A stretch of DNA of 64,000 nt from Nonomuraea ceibae (GTDB lineage Bacteria > Actinomycetota > Actinomycetes > Streptosporangiales > Streptosporangiaceae): positions 62,001-126,000 of the forward strand of contig NZ_JAHKRO010000005.1 of assembly GCF_019396325.1 (NCBI RefSeq), in the 5' to 3' direction. The notes beneath the pieces were generated by a model, which searched no databases, was not told the origin of the DNA, and saw only the letters and a list, made by a program, of their open reading frames with translations. Numbering within the stretch: position 1 is the first letter of the stretch; every line of letters begins with the position of its first letter. Below are positions 19,135 through 27,939 of this stretch, piece after piece. A program made the translations under genes and the position numbers.

Positions 19135-20040
19135 ATGGTGCTCGTGAACGCCCCCGGCCCCCGCCCCTCTCCCTTCCGTACGGACCACGGCACCGTCCCT
19201 CGTAGGAATGCCGGATCCCTGCTCGACCGCGCCCGCCGCGTCACCCGTGCCGTCCCCCGGGCCGTGGCGTGCCGCCAGACGGCCGCGCACATCTGGGGCC
19301 TGCACCCGCTGAGCACCGCCACCCCCGAGGCCGGCTGGCCCGTCGAGGTCATCGCCCCCGCCCACGTGGCCATCCCGGGCTGCGTCACCCACGTGACGCG
19401 CCTGCCCGCCCGCGACATCACCGAGCACGACGGCGTCCGCGTCACCACCCCGGAGCGCACCGCCCTCGACTGCGCCGCCCACCTGCCCAGGCTCGACGCC
19501 GTCGCTCTGCTCGACCGGTTCCTGCGCGCCGGGGTCGACCTCGACGCCGTGTGGCGGCGCTCCCCGTCCGACCGCGTCCACGACCTGCTCTCCCTCACCG
19601 ACCGGGGCGCCGCCTCACCCAGGGAGAGCTGGCTGCGGGTCATCCTCGTAGACGGCGGTCTCCCCAGACCCGCCACCCAGATCCGCGTCCCCCTCCCCGA
19701 AGGCCGCACCGCCTACCTCGACCTCGGCTGGGAGCCGCACCGGCTCGCCGTCGAGTACGACGGCCGCGCCCACCACACCACCCCGGCCGACCGGCGCCAC
19801 GACGAGACCCGGCGCGACGAGCTCCGCCACCACGGCTGGCGCATCATCGTCGTCGGCCGCGACGTCATCCCCGCCCACAGCGCCGACCTGCTGGAGAACG
19901 TCGCCAACGCCCTCATCGAACGAGGCTGGCGGCCCACCCCCGACGAGACGATCCGCATCCTGTCCCGCATCCGCGCCCTCCGCCGCCGCCCCGCCCTGCC
20001 CCACCAACGCCGCCGCTACTACACCCCCCGTCGGGAGTGA
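19135..20040 (+). CDS. DUF559-domain protein (endonuclease-like fold)
   Basis: About 301 residues. The N-terminal two thirds (AACRQTAAHIWGLHPL-type motif, then RDITEHDGVRVTTPERTALDCA) match the AbiEi-like antitoxin/'transcriptional regulator' region found before DUF559 in actinomycete proteins. The C-terminal domain (about residues 200-290) has LAVEYDGRAHH followed by RRDELRHHGWRIIVVG, the Vsr/PD-(D/E)XK-like arrangement of DUF559, suggesting a DNA-binding or nicking role. The usual N-terminal winged helix (about 50 residues) is shortened. ATG at 19135 or GTG at 19138 or 19144 could be the start. It stands alone with no toxin partner seen. Confidence 0.7.
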   Translation: MVLVNAPGPRPSPFRTDHGTVPRRNAGSLLDRARRVTRAVPRAVACRQTAAHIWGLHPLSTATPEAGWPVEVIAPAHVAIPGCVTHVTRLPARDITEHDGVRVTTPERTALDCAAHLPRLDAVALLDRFLRAGVDLDAVWRRSPSDRVHDLLSLTDRGAASPRESWLRVILVDGGLPRPATQIRVPLPEGRTAYLDLGWEPHRLAVEYDGRAHHTTPADRRHDETRRDELRHHGWRIIVVGRDVIPAHSADLLENVANALIERGWRPTPDETIRILSRIRALRRRPALPHQRRRYYTPRRE

Positions 20041-20651
20041 CGCCGGTCGCGCCGGGGCAAACCCCGCCAATGCAGCCCGTTCACCACTGCCACCGGGAAT
20101 ATTCGCAGGTCAATATGGCTGAACGGCTTCGCGGGGCCACCCCCAGGCGTCACAATGTGACTGCGGCCATCGCCCCCTCCTTCCTTCGTCCTACCGCTGC
20201 TGTCCGAAGGTCTCCCCGCGATGGCCGCACCGCTTTTCCTCCCTGAACGCCCGCCCTCCGGCTCCGGCCCCTTCGGCCCTCAGCCCCTCTCCGGCCCTCA
20301 GCCCCTCTCCGGCTCCGGCCCCTTCGGTGCCTCGGGACCTTCGGACCTTCGGCCCCTCCGCCGCGTAGGCGCCGCCGTCCGCCGCTCCTCAGGCCCCGGC
20401 ACTCCGGGGTCCGGTGCGCGGGTGCGGCCCTCAGATCCCGCCCTCGGGGCCGGGACTTCAGGGCTCCCGCTCGCCGGGCTCGCGCCCTGGGTCCGCGTCT
20501 CGGGTCCGCGCCCTCCTGTCTGCGCCCCCGGGGCGCTGCCTCTGGGATCGGCGCTCCAAGCCCGCCCCAACCCGGCGGCCCGCTGGGCCGTCCCCAAGCG
20601 GCCGGTGCTCAGGCCCCGCCCTCCAGGCCCCCGTCGTCTAGGTCCCCGTTT

Positions 20652-20678
20652 GTTCCAGAGTCCGTCTCCGTACGCCCC
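20652..20678 (+). repeat. 27-bp direct repeat, copy 1
   Basis: Begins GTTCCAGAGTCCGTCTCCG and ends TACGCCCC. It matches 20942-20968 at 26 of 27 positions, 290 bp apart. Confidence 0.75.
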
Positions 20679-20941
20679 GTCCCCAGACCCCCGTTCCCAG
20701 ACCTCCGTCCCCAGACCTCCGTCCCCAGGCCCCGTCCCCAGGCCCCCGTTCCAGGGCGGTGCGGGCGCCCTCCCCAGGGCCCCGTGTCCAGGGCTGGTGG
20801 GCAGGGCCCCAGAGGGTCGGTAGGGTCCCGACCTCAGGGCCGGTCGGCAGGCCCGGTGCCCGGCTGCGGCCTTCGGGGCCGCATCCACCGGGTCTCACCC
20901 TCCAGGCCCGCTCTCAGGGCCCGCCTTTCCCAGGTCCCGTC

Positions 20942-20968
20942 GTTCCAGAGCCCGTCTCCGTACGCCCC
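20942..20968 (+). repeat. 27-bp direct repeat, copy 2
   Basis: Begins GTTCCAGAGCCCGTCTCCG. It is the second copy of the 20652-20678 element and suggests segmental duplication within the low-complexity region. Confidence 0.75.
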
Positions 20969-21137
20969 CCGGGTTGGTCGGCCGGTGCGGTGGGGCGGGT
21001 TCGGCTCGCGGGCCCTTGGCTCGGGGGTCACCCGGGTTGAGGCGGGTGGGGCGGGGGTGGGTGAAATTCTGGTGGTTCGCGCGGACACGTAGGGGGTGGA
21101 AGCCAGCAGCGTTCGGAAGGCCTGACGAGGATGACGC

Positions 21138-21692
21138 GTGAGTGAACGAGACGACCGGTCCCGGTTCGAGGCGGTGTACCGGCGAACATATGAGCAGATC
21201 CTCGGGTATGCCGTGCGGCGGTGCGCCTCGCCGGAGGACGCCGCCGATGTCGTGGCCGAGACCTATGTGGTCGCCTGGCGGCGGATGAGCGAGTTGCCCG
21301 ACGGCGAGGCGGGCAGGCTGTGGCTGTACGGCGTGGCCCGCCGGGTTCTGGCCAATCATCGCCGCAGCGAGCGGCGCAGGCTGACCCGGCACGCCGAGTT
21401 GACCGCCGAGCTCGAACGCCTCTACGCCCCGCCCGTACACCCGTCCGGTGGGCAGGACGGCGTGGCCGAGGCGATGGGCATGCTGGCCGACGGTGATCGG
21501 GAGCTGCTGGCCCTGGCGCTCTGGGAGGAGCTCGACCCCGGGGAGATCGCCACGGTGCTGGGCTGCTCCCGCAACGCCGTCCGGATCCGCCTGCACCGGG
21601 CCCGCAAGCGCTTCGCCAAGGCCCTGGAGAAGACCCGCCCGTCGGCCGCCGGGTTCGTGTCGCGGACGCTCATCGAGAAGGAGTCAGGGTGA
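21138..21692 (+). CDS. ECF-type RNA polymerase sigma factor
   Basis: A 184-residue sigma-70-family protein: region 2 (about residues 8-75, YRRTYEQILGYAVRRCASPEDAADVVAETYVVAWRR) and region 4 (about 110-165, LADGDRELLALALWEELDPGEIATVLG with HTH SRNAVRIRLHRARKRF). It directs RNA polymerase to a dedicated promoter set. GAGG lies 7 nt before the GTG start. The stop overlaps the start of the next gene, which encodes a single-span membrane protein, a layout typical of a sigma factor and its membrane regulator. Confidence 0.92.
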   Translation: MSERDDRSRFEAVYRRTYEQILGYAVRRCASPEDAADVVAETYVVAWRRMSELPDGEAGRLWLYGVARRVLANHRRSERRRLTRHAELTAELERLYAPPVHPSGGQDGVAEAMGMLADGDRELLALALWEELDPGEIATVLGCSRNAVRIRLHRARKRFAKALEKTRPSAAGFVSRTLIEKESG

Positions 21693-22888
21693 ACAACGAC
21701 GAGATCTTCAAGGGCCGGGCGCGCGTGCTGGACGAGGAGCTGGCCGGCCGGGTGTCCACTCCGGGGGCGGACGCGCTGCTGGCCGAGGTCGTGTCGCTGG
21801 AGCGCGTGCCCGAACAACGGCGGAGGCGTCTGCGCGCTCCCGGTCGCGCGCTGCTCGGCGTGGCCGCGGCCGCCGTGGCGGCGGGGGTCGTGGTCCCCGC
21901 GATGCTGTCCGGCGGAACGATCTCCGTCGTGCCCCAGCCGGGCGAGTCCCAGCCGGGCGTGCCGCAGCCGAGCGCGTCGCTGTCGGCTCCGGCCGGCGGG
22001 TCGACCGCTCAGCAGATCCTGCTGGCCGCGGCCGTCGCCACGGAGCGGGCCCCGGCGAGCGGTGACTACTGGCGCACCACGACCGTCTCGCGGTGGATGC
22101 TGCCCGATCCCACGCGCGGCTACATGCTGGAGGGCAGCCGGTCCCTGGAGACGTGGCTGGCGGTACGGCCGGAGCTGCGGAGCTGGCGCATCCGGCAGGA
22201 TCTCGGGGTCAAGCCCGCGACCGCGCGGGACGAGCAGGCGTGGCGGGCCGCGGGGGCGCCCGCGAGCTGGCGATATCCCGAGGACATGAGGACGGACAAC
22301 CTGTTCTCCGTCCCGTCCCGGCCGCTGAGGACGGCGGCGGGGGAGCGGTCCGCCGAACGGCTGTACGGCAAGTGGAAGGGCGCGGCCGGTCACCTGATCG
22401 GGGGGCCGCTGACCTGGAAGCAGGTACGGGCGCTGCCGAGCGACCCCGGGAAGCTCCGGAGCTACCTGGAAGAGGGCATCGGCCGGCTGGACCTGGCCGG
22501 ATCCGGGATGGACGTGAAGGAGGCGAGGGCGCACATCCTCCTGCGCGACTGTGTGGAGATCATCAGCCGGCTGCCGGCGTCGCCCGAGGTGCGCGCGTCC
22601 GCGTACCGGATCCTGGCGTCGCTGCCCGGTATCCGGGCCGAGGGGGAGGTGACGGACCCGGAGGGGCGGCGCGGGCAGGCGCTCGGCTACCGGGAGGAGA
22701 TCGAGCCGGGCGTGTTCGCCCGGGTTCAGCTCGTGGTCGAGCCGGGCAGCGGGCTGCTCCTCGCCGAGGTGCGGAGGCACACCACCGATCTCGCCGACGG
22801 GCGGCAGGTGGAGTTGCGCTACTCCACCTCGTTCCAGGCGATCGGCTGGACGGATGAGCGGCCGCGCCTGCCCGCGCGGCGGGACTGA
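21689..22888 (+). CDS. CU044_5270-family membrane protein, sigma-factor partner
   Basis: A 399-residue protein with a short cytoplasmic N-terminus (about 50 residues), one transmembrane segment (about 55-75, ALLGVAAAAVAAGVVVPAML) and a large extracytoplasmic domain. It matches the CU044_5270 family that accompanies ECF sigma genes in Streptosporangiaceae and related actinomycetes. A role as anti-sigma or signal sensor is inferred from the GTGA overlap and topology; the zinc-binding HxxxCxxC motif of classical ZAS anti-sigma factors is absent. GAAGGAG precedes the GTG. Confidence 0.8.
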   Translation: MNNDEIFKGRARVLDEELAGRVSTPGADALLAEVVSLERVPEQRRRRLRAPGRALLGVAAAAVAAGVVVPAMLSGGTISVVPQPGESQPGVPQPSASLSAPAGGSTAQQILLAAAVATERAPASGDYWRTTTVSRWMLPDPTRGYMLEGSRSLETWLAVRPELRSWRIRQDLGVKPATARDEQAWRAAGAPASWRYPEDMRTDNLFSVPSRPLRTAAGERSAERLYGKWKGAAGHLIGGPLTWKQVRALPSDPGKLRSYLEEGIGRLDLAGSGMDVKEARAHILLRDCVEIISRLPASPEVRASAYRILASLPGIRAEGEVTDPEGRRGQALGYREEIEPGVFARVQLVVEPGSGLLLAEVRRHTTDLADGRQVELRYSTSFQAIGWTDERPRLPARRD

Positions 22889-22924
22889 GGCCGGACCCTT
22901 GATCGGTTGAGGGCACCCCGAGAG

Positions 22925-22952
22925 GGAGGGGCGGGCTCGGGCCCGTCCCTCC
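22925..22952. terminator. Bidirectional hairpin between convergent genes
   Basis: GGAGGGGCGGG (22925-22935) pairs with CCCGTCCCTCC (22942-22952, one wobble) around a 6-nt loop, between the membrane protein and P450 stop codons. No T-tract is present. Confidence 0.55.
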
Positions 22953-22976
22953 GGGCGGAGGCCGTGTTCCGGCCGG

Positions 22977-24170
22977 CTAGGCGAGTTTGACCGGGAGTTC
23001 CTTGATGCCGTTGATGAAGTTCGAGCGCAGGCGGCGGGCCTCGCCGGTCTGGGTGAGGCGGGGGTAGCGGCGGGCGAGCTGCTCGAAGAGGATGCGGAGC
23101 TCCAGCTTGGCGAGGTGGTTGCCGAGGCAGAAGTGGGCGCCGCCGCCGCCGAAGCCGATGTGCGGGTTGGGGTCGCGGCCGATGTCGAACGTCTCGGCGT
23201 CGGGGAAGACGGCGGTGTCGCGGTTGGCGGAGGAGTAGAAGACCACGACCTTGTCGTCTTCCTTGATCTGCCGGTCGCCGAGCATCTGGTCGGCGGTGGA
23301 GGTGCGGCGGAAGAGGTTGACGGGGGAGACCCAGCGGACGATCTCGTCGGCGGCGGTGCGGGCGAGCGTGGGGTCGGCGACGAGGCGGTTCCACTGGTCG
23401 GGGTGGTCGAAGAGGGCGAGCATGCCGCCGGAGGCCGCGTTGCGGGTGGTCTCGTTGCCGGCGACGACGAGGAGCAGGACGAACAGGTCGAACTCGTTCT
23501 CGTCGAGGGTCTCGCCGCTGTCGTCCGGCTGGATGAGCTTGGTGACGATGTCGTCCCTGGGGTTGGCGCGGCGCTGGGCGGCGAGCTGGTTGGCGTAGGC
23601 GTAGACCTCGGCCGCGGCGGCGGCGCCTTCCTCAGGGGTGTCGGCGTAGTCGGGGTCCTGGGCGCCGATCATGCGGTTGGACCAGCTGAAGAGCTTGTCG
23701 CGGTCGGTGACGGGGGCGCCGAGGAGCTCGCAGATGACGTAGAGCGGGAGAGGGGCGGCGACTTCGGTGACGAAGTCGGCTTCGGTGCTGCACTTGTCGA
23801 GCAGGTCGTCGCAGATGTCGCGGATGTGCTGTTCGAGGGCGCCGATGGTCCGGGGGGTGAAGCCGCGGTTGACGAGCGAGCGGCGCCGGGTGTGGTCGGG
23901 CGGGTCCTGGTTGAGCATCATCAGGCGTTGCAGTGCCCGCTGTTCCTCGGGCATCTCGTTGAACAGGGCCAGCCGCCGCGACGAGGAGAACAGGTCGGAG
24001 TGCCGCGACACGTGCACGACGTCCTCGTGGCGGGTGACGGCCCAGAAGCCCGGTTCGCCCTCGTGCCAGTGCACGGGGTCGTGGGCGCGCAGCCAGGCGA
24101 ACTGCTCGTGGGGCGGTCCTGCGGTGGCGTAGCGGTCCTGGTCGACAAGGTCGATGTGCACCCGGTTCAC
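22977..24170 (-). CDS. Cytochrome P450, CYP125/CYP142-like sterol C26 monooxygenase
   Basis: A 397-residue soluble P450. I-helix motif AGNETTRNA lies near residues 235-243, K-helix ExxR (EIVRW) near 275, and the haem loop [16 protein letters not shown] has its cysteine near residue 349. The GGGG-H-CLG loop, [19 protein letters not shown] and the IGAQDPDY segment are characteristic of the CYP125/142 sterol-26-hydroxylase group, which starts sterol side-chain degradation. The substrate is inferred from family and from regulation: the promoter has an exact KstR box and an exact KstR2-like box. In mycobacteria this gene heads the igr operon; here it is 12 kb away. A second GTG at 24161 is an alternative start. 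Confidence 0.88.
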   Translation of the reverse strand: MNRVHIDLVDQDRYATAGPPHEQFAWLRAHDPVHWHEGEPGFWAVTRHEDVVHVSRHSDLFSSSRRLALFNEMPEEQRALQRLMMLNQDPPDHTRRRSLVNRGFTPRTIGALEQHIRDICDDLLDKCSTEADFVTEVAAPLPLYVICELLGAPVTDRDKLFSWSNRMIGAQDPDYADTPEEGAAAAAEVYAYANQLAAQRRANPRDDIVTKLIQPDDSGETLDENEFDLFVLLLVVAGNETTRNAASGGMLALFDHPDQWNRLVADPTLARTAADEIVRWVSPVNLFRRTSTADQMLGDRQIKEDDKVVVFYSSANRDTAVFPDAETFDIGRDPNPHIGFGGGGAHFCLGNHLAKLELRILFEQLARRYPRLTQTGEARRLRSNFINGIKELPVKLA

Positions 24171-24176
24171 CCTCTT

Positions 24177-24190
24177 ATCAAGCGCTTGGT
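24177..24190. promoter_or_regulatory. KstR2-like box next to the P450 start
   Basis: ATCAAGCGCTTGGT fits the KstR2 consensus AnCAAGnnCTTGnT exactly. It lies 6 nt upstream of the P450 start codon. The same box with one change lies at 36600-36613 before the fadE28-like gene. Confidence 0.5.
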
Positions 24191-24204
24191 ACAGGAAGCC
24201 GTAC

Positions 24205-24218
24205 TGAAACGTGTTCTA
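24205..24218. promoter_or_regulatory. KstR-type operator before the P450
   Basis: TGAAACGTGTTCTA fits TnnAACnnGTTnnA exactly. It sits 34 nt upstream of the P450 start, in the 195-bp region shared with the divergent fuconate dehydratase gene. Confidence 0.65.
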
Positions 24219-24266
24219 TTACGGCACTGTACGACCGTCAAGGAGCGGGTGCGGCACGGGGAGGCG

Positions 24267-24279
24267 ATGATCCGATGTC
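24267..24279. promoter_or_regulatory. Partial copy of the FCD-regulator palindrome
   Basis: ATGATCCGATGTC matches the palindrome overlapping the FCD regulator start (GACATCGGATGTC, 32444-32456) at 9 of 13 positions, with all six bases of the right half matching. Confidence 0.3.
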
Positions 24280-24341
24280 TTCCGGAAGACGATGATCCGG
24301 TTCTTGACAGTGTCCGAGGACGGGATCAGCATGGCGGTACA

Positions 24342-24354
24342 GACATCCGATGGG
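24342..24354. promoter_or_regulatory. Second partial copy of the FCD palindrome, near the fuconate gene start
   Basis: GACATCCGATGGG keeps the whole left half GACATC and GATG of the right half of the 32444-32456 palindrome. It is just downstream of a possible promoter whose -35 is TTGACA at 24304-24309, and 11 nt before the ATG at 24366. Confidence 0.35.
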
Positions 24355-24365
24355 TGCGGGGTGGC

Positions 24366-25664
24366 ATGGGCGCGGGAGGCTCGTACCGGATCGTCGGGAT
24401 GGAGACGCATGACGTGCGCTTCCCCACCTCGCGGGAGCTGGACGGCTCCGACGCGATGAACCCCGACCCTGATTACTCGGCCGCCTACGTGGTGCTGCGG
24501 ACGGACGACGGGTTCGAGGGGCACGGGTTCGCCTTCACGATCGGGCGCGGCAACGACGTGCAGACGGCGGCGATCGGCGCGCTCAGGCCGTACGTGATCG
24601 GCCGGGACGCCGAGGACCTGGGCGCGCTCTACAGGGAGATGGTCTACGACTCGCAGCTTCGCTGGCTGGGGCCGGAGAAGGGCGTCATGCACATGGCGAT
24701 CTCCGCCGTGGTCAACGCGCTGTGGGACCTGAAGGCCCGGCGGGCGGGCAAGCCGGTGTGGCTGCTGCTGTCGGAGATGCCGCCCGAGGAGATCGTCGCG
24801 CTGATCGACTTCCGCTATCTCAGCGACGCCCTGACACCCGGCCAAGCACTCGAAATCCTGAAAAAGGCGGAAAAGGGGAAGGCTAGGCGGATCGCCCGCC
24901 TCCGGGCCGACGGCTACCCCGCCTACACCACCTCGCCCGGCTGGCTCGGCTACCCCGACGACAAGCTGCGCCGCCTCTGCCGGGAGGCCCTCGACCAGGG
25001 CTTCGGCCAGATCAAGCTCAAGGTCGGCGCCGACCTGGCCGACGATGTGCGCCGGCTCAAGGCGGCCCGCGAGGTGTGCGGCCCGGACTTCCCCATCGCG
25101 ATCGACGCCAACCAGCGCTGGGACGTCGGGACGGCCATCGCCTGGGTGACCGCGCTCAAGCCGTACGCCCCGCACTGGGTGGAGGAGCCGACCAGCCCCG
25201 ACGACGTGCTCGGCCACGCGGCGATCGCCGAGGGCGTCAGCCCCGTGCCGATCGCCACCGGCGAGCACGTCCAGAACCGGATCATCTTCAAGCAGCTCCT
25301 CCAGGCCGGCGCGATCTCCTACCTGCAGATCGACGCCGCCCGGGTCGGCGGGCTGCCGGAGAACCTCGCGATCCTGCTGCTCGCGGCCAGGTTCGGCGTG
25401 CCGGTGTGCCCGCACGCGGGCGGCGTCGGGCTGTGCGAGCTGGTGCAGCACCTGGCCATGTTCGACTACGTGGCTGTCAGCGGCACCATGGACGGGCGGG
25501 TGATCGAGTACGTGGACCACCTGCACGAGCACTTCACCGACCCGGTGGTGATCGAGAACGGCCGCTACCGGGCCCCTGCGGCGCCCGGGTTCAGCGCCGC
25601 GATGCACGCCGAGTCGGTCGCCGCCCACACCTACCCGGGCGGCGCGGTCTGGAGGGACGCATGA
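24366..25664 (+). CDS. L-fuconate dehydratase (enolase superfamily)
   Basis: A 432-residue mandelate-racemase/enolase-superfamily protein of fuconate dehydratase length. Family-specific segments are conserved: [20 protein letters not shown] near residue 12, [18 protein letters not shown] near 180, the catalytic KLKVG near 218, metal-binding [22 protein letters not shown] and TGEHVQNR, and the [19 protein letters not shown]-terminal base region. It removes water from L-fuconate to give 2-keto-3-deoxy-L-fuconate. The ATG at 24366 has GGGGTGG upstream; an ATG at 24399 would remove 11 residues. It is coupled to an SDR and an aldo/keto reductase by ATGA/GTGA overlaps and is divergent from the P450. 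Confidence 0.9.
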   Translation: MGAGGSYRIVGMETHDVRFPTSRELDGSDAMNPDPDYSAAYVVLRTDDGFEGHGFAFTIGRGNDVQTAAIGALRPYVIGRDAEDLGALYREMVYDSQLRWLGPEKGVMHMAISAVVNALWDLKARRAGKPVWLLLSEMPPEEIVALIDFRYLSDALTPGQALEILKKAEKGKARRIARLRADGYPAYTTSPGWLGYPDDKLRRLCREALDQGFGQIKLKVGADLADDVRRLKAAREVCGPDFPIAIDANQRWDVGTAIAWVTALKPYAPHWVEEPTSPDDVLGHAAIAEGVSPVPIATGEHVQNRIIFKQLLQAGAISYLQIDAARVGGLPENLAILLLAARFGVPVCPHAGGVGLCELVQHLAMFDYVAVSGTMDGRVIEYVDHLHEHFTDPVVIENGRYRAPAAPGFSAAMHAESVAAHTYPGGAVWRDA

Positions 25665-26413
25665 CGCTCAAAGCCGTCGTCACCGGAGGCGGCTCAGGCA
25701 TCGGCCTGGCCACCGCCACCCTGTTAGCCGGGCGAGGCATGCGCGTCGCCTGCCTCGACCTGGACCCGCCCGGCGAGCCGTTCGTCGGCGTCAAGGCCGA
25801 CGTGACCGACGACGAGCAGGTACGCCGGGCCGTCGCGGAGGCGGCCGAGCGCCTGGGCGGCATCGACATCCTGGTCAACAACGCGGGCATCGGCGCGCAG
25901 GGCACGGTCGAGGACAACGACGACGCCGAGTGGCGGCGGGTGTTCGACGTCAACGTGTTCGGCATGGTCCGGGTGGCCCGCGCGGCGCTGCCGTACCTGC
26001 GCCGGTCGGCGCACGCCTCGATCGTCAACACGTGCTCCGTGGCGGCCACCGCCGGGCTGCCCGGCCGCGCCCTCTACAGCGCGACCAAGGGCGCGGTGCA
26101 GTCGCTGACCCTCGCCATGGCGGCCGACCACGTCCGCGAGGGCATCCGGGTCAACTGCGTCAATCCGGGCACCGCCGACACGCCGTGGGTCGCCCGGCTG
26201 CTCGACGCCGCCGACGACCCCGAGGCGGAACGGGCGGCGCTGCGCGCCAGGCAGCCGATGGGCCGCCTGGTCAGCGCGGAGGAGGTCGCGGCGGCGATCG
26301 CGTACCTGGCCGGCCCGGACGCCGGCGCCACCACCGGGACGGCGCTCGCGGTCGACGGAGGCATGCAGGGGCTGCGGCTCCGGCCCGGCGGGCCGGTTCA
26401 GGAGCTCAGGTGA
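25661..26413 (+). CDS. SDR oxidoreductase, probable 2-keto-3-deoxy-L-fuconate dehydrogenase
   Basis: A 250-residue classical SDR: cofactor motif TGGGSGIG near residue 8, NNAG near 79, catalytic Ser in [10 protein letters not shown] near 129 and YxxxK (YSATKGAV) near 144, then the PGTADTPW and [11 protein letters not shown]-terminal features. Coupled to fuconate dehydratase upstream (ATGA, GGAGGG before the ATG) and the aldo/keto reductase downstream. In the non-phosphorylative L-fucose route an SDR oxidises 2-keto-3-deoxy-L-fuconate at C4; this assignment is by operon position and family, not by a substrate-specific motif. Confidence 0.85.
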   Translation: MTLKAVVTGGGSGIGLATATLLAGRGMRVACLDLDPPGEPFVGVKADVTDDEQVRRAVAEAAERLGGIDILVNNAGIGAQGTVEDNDDAEWRRVFDVNVFGMVRVARAALPYLRRSAHASIVNTCSVAATAGLPGRALYSATKGAVQSLTLAMAADHVREGIRVNCVNPGTADTPWVARLLDAADDPEAERAALRARQPMGRLVSAEEVAAAIAYLAGPDAGATTGTALAVDGGMQGLRLRPGGPVQELR

Positions 26414-27318
26414 TCGAGCTGCCGCGGTTCGGGTTCGGCGCCGCGCCCATCGGCAACCTGTACGAGGCGGTCGGTGACGAGCAGGCGCGGGCCACGGTCG
26501 AGGCCGCGTGGGACAGCGGCGTGCGCCTGTTCGACACCGCGCCGCACTACGGGCTCGGCCTGTCGGAGCGCCGCCTCGGCGCCGCGCTGGCGGGCCGCAC
26601 CGGCTACGTGCTGTCGACCAAGGTCGGCCGGCTGCTCGTCCCGTCCGGCCGTGGCGGCGTCGACGACGAGGGCTTCGACGTCCCCGCCGCCTTCGAGCGG
26701 CGGTGGGACTTCTCGCGTGACGGCGTGCTGCGCTCCCTGGACGACTCCCTGTCCAGGCTCGGACTCCCGTACGTGGATCTGGCGCTCATCCACGACCCGG
26801 ACGACCACCTGGAGCAGGCGCTCGACGAGGCGTACCCGGCGCTGGCCGAGCTGCGCGCCCAGGGCGTGGTCAAGGCCGTCGGCGTCGGCATGAACCAGTG
26901 GCGGGCGCCGCTGCGGTTCGTCCGGGAGACGGACGTGGACGTGGTGATGCTGGCCGGCCGCTACACGCTGCTCGACCGGTCGGGGCTGCCGCTGCTGGAG
27001 GAGTGCGCGGCGCGCGGCACCCGGGTGCTGGCGGCGGGCGTCTTCAACAGCGGCCTGCTGGCGACCCACACCCCGTCGGGCGCCTACGACTACCGGCCCG
27101 CCCCGGCCGGGCTGGTCGCCCGCGCCACCCGGCTGGCCCGCGTGTGCGAGGCGCACGGGGTGACGCTGCCGCAGGCGGCGATGGCTTTTCCGCTGCGCCA
27201 CCCTGCGGTCGCCGCCGTGGTGCTGGGCGCGCGCTCGCCGGAGGAGGTGCGCGCCAACGCCGCCCTGTGGCGGCGCCCGGTGCCGGACGCCCTGTGGGCG
27301 GACCTTCAGCGCGCGTAG
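26410..27318 (+). CDS. Aldo/keto reductase, probable L-fucose (D-threo-aldose) 1-dehydrogenase
   Basis: A 302-residue AKR with a TIM-barrel fold. The catalytic tetrad is recognisable: Asp and Tyr in FDTAPHYGLGLSERRLG (about residues 42-58), Lys in LSTKVGRLL (about 75) and His in LALIHDPDD (about 125). The GLGLSE and TKVGRLL motifs are typical of D-threo-aldose/L-fucose dehydrogenases. It would oxidise L-fucose to the lactone, first step of the pathway whose later steps are the two preceding genes. No fuconolactonase or final hydrolase is in this window. GTG overlaps the SDR stop; its 3' end overlaps the convergent GNAT gene by 13 bp. Confidence 0.85.
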   Translation: MIELPRFGFGAAPIGNLYEAVGDEQARATVEAAWDSGVRLFDTAPHYGLGLSERRLGAALAGRTGYVLSTKVGRLLVPSGRGGVDDEGFDVPAAFERRWDFSRDGVLRSLDDSLSRLGLPYVDLALIHDPDDHLEQALDEAYPALAELRAQGVVKAVGVGMNQWRAPLRFVRETDVDVVMLAGRYTLLDRSGLPLLEECAARGTRVLAAGVFNSGLLATHTPSGAYDYRPAPAGLVARATRLARVCEAHGVTLPQAAMAFPLRHPAVAAVVLGARSPEEVRANAALWRRPVPDALWADLQRA

Positions 27319-27737
27319 CCGACGACCCACAGCCCGGGGATCGGCTCGAACTCACTCTTCAGGACGAATCCCAGCTTCTCGTACAGAGTCCGGGCCGGTA
27401 CGTTGTCCCGCCCGGTCGACACCACGATCCGCCGCTCGCCCGCCCTGGCGATGACCTCGGTGACCAGGGCTCGGCCGATGCCGCGCCGGTGCGCCGCCGG
27501 ATCGACGACAAGCCGGTCCACGTCCACCTCCTCGTCGCTCTCCGTCCAGGCGATCGCCCCCAGCAGCCGCTCCCCGTCCAGCGCGCCGAGCCAGCGCAGC
27601 GGCTGGGCCAGCAGGTCGTCCAGGCTTTCGCGCAGGGGCGGGATGCGGTCGTCGCCGATGAGCTCCGCCTCGACGGCATAGGCGGCACGCTGCACGTCGA
27701 AGAGGGCTCTGTCGGGCGATATCTCGGAAATCAGCAT
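27306..27737 (-). CDS. GNAT-family N-acetyltransferase
   Basis: A 143-residue acetyltransferase: the core runs from IAWTESDEEVDVDRLVVDPAAHRRGIGRALV, with the acetyl-CoA pyrophosphate-binding motif RRGIGRAL near residue 90, to NVPARTLYEKLGFV near 120. The acceptor is unknown. ATG at 27737 is chosen by homology to the first strand; no ribosome binding site is visible and a GATACT box lies about 10 nt upstream, so leaderless translation is possible. An in-frame ATG at 27755 would add six residues. Confidence 0.8.
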   Translation of the reverse strand: MLISEISPDRALFDVQRAAYAVEAELIGDDRIPPLRESLDDLLAQPLRWLGALDGERLLGAIAWTESDEEVDVDRLVVDPAAHRRGIGRALVTEVIARAGERRIVVSTGRDNVPARTLYEKLGFVLKSEFEPIPGLWVVGYAR

Positions 27738-27767
27738 CTGGCGAGTATCGCCCATCCGAAAAACCGG

Positions 27768-27797
27768 TTGGCCCCACCGGGGCGGCCCTGCTAGGTT
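27768..27797 (+). promoter_or_regulatory. Putative promoter for the leader peptide/MFS transcript
   Basis: TTGGCC (27768-27773) and TAGGTT (27792-27797) are 18 bp apart. Transcription would begin at or just before the leader ATG at 27805, giving a leaderless leader-peptide mRNA. Confidence 0.45.
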
Positions 27798-27804
27798 GCC
27801 CGGC

Positions 27805-27834
27805 ATGTCCAGCCCAGAGGCGTCAAGACACTAG
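27805..27834 (+). CDS. Nine-codon leader peptide upstream of the MFS exporter
   Basis: ATG to TAG encodes MSSPEASRH. Its stop codon is the first base pair region of a stable hairpin (27834-27853). Short leader peptides that stall the ribosome and disrupt an attenuator control chloramphenicol and macrolide resistance genes in actinomycetes; the position, size and following hairpin here fit that scheme. The peptide has no ribosome binding site, which matches a leaderless transcript starting at its ATG. Translation itself is inferred. Confidence 0.6.
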   Translation: MSSPEASRH

Positions 27835-27857
27835 CCACCGGTCGTCCGGTGGCCTTT
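27834..27857 (+). terminator. Attenuator hairpin after the leader peptide
   Basis: GCCACCGG (27834-27841) pairs with CCGGTGGC (27846-27853), 4-nt loop, followed by CTTT. The weak T-run fits a conditional terminator. A further short pairing (CTCCG near 27880 with CGGAG near 27928) could cover the exporter's ribosome binding site. Confidence 0.55.
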
Positions 27858-27939
27858 CGCCGTTCCTGTCACGAGTGAGAGCTCCGGATCACCGCTGCCG
27901 CATGTCCTGCCGATCTTCCTCTGGGTGCGGAGCCTCTTC

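Larger units (their letters stand above)
20041..21137. other. 1.1-kb gene-free region with low-complexity C/T-rich DNA
   Basis: No gene is supported. 20149-20161 is a 13-bp palindrome GTCACAATGTGAC in an ordinary-looking intergenic part. From about 20250 to 20970 the plus strand is rich in CCC/TCC words: a tandem pair of an 18-bp unit beginning GGCCCTCAG near 20275-20310, and a run of CCCCAGACCTCCGT-like units at about 20676-20760. Both strands stay open for about 200 codons here, but the predicted proteins are only Pro/Gly/Ser strings without ribosome binding sites. The last 100 bp probably hold the sigma-gene promoter. Confidence 0.6.

Noticed and set aside
20221-20888. Proline/glycine-rich proteins of about 200 residues on either strand
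   Set aside because: Both frames are open because of repeated C/G-rich words. There is no ribosome binding site and no domain.
27761-27772. AACCGGTT core between the GNAT gene and the leader peptide as a KstR box
   Set aside because: Outer fixed bases do not match and the neighbouring genes are unrelated to sterols.
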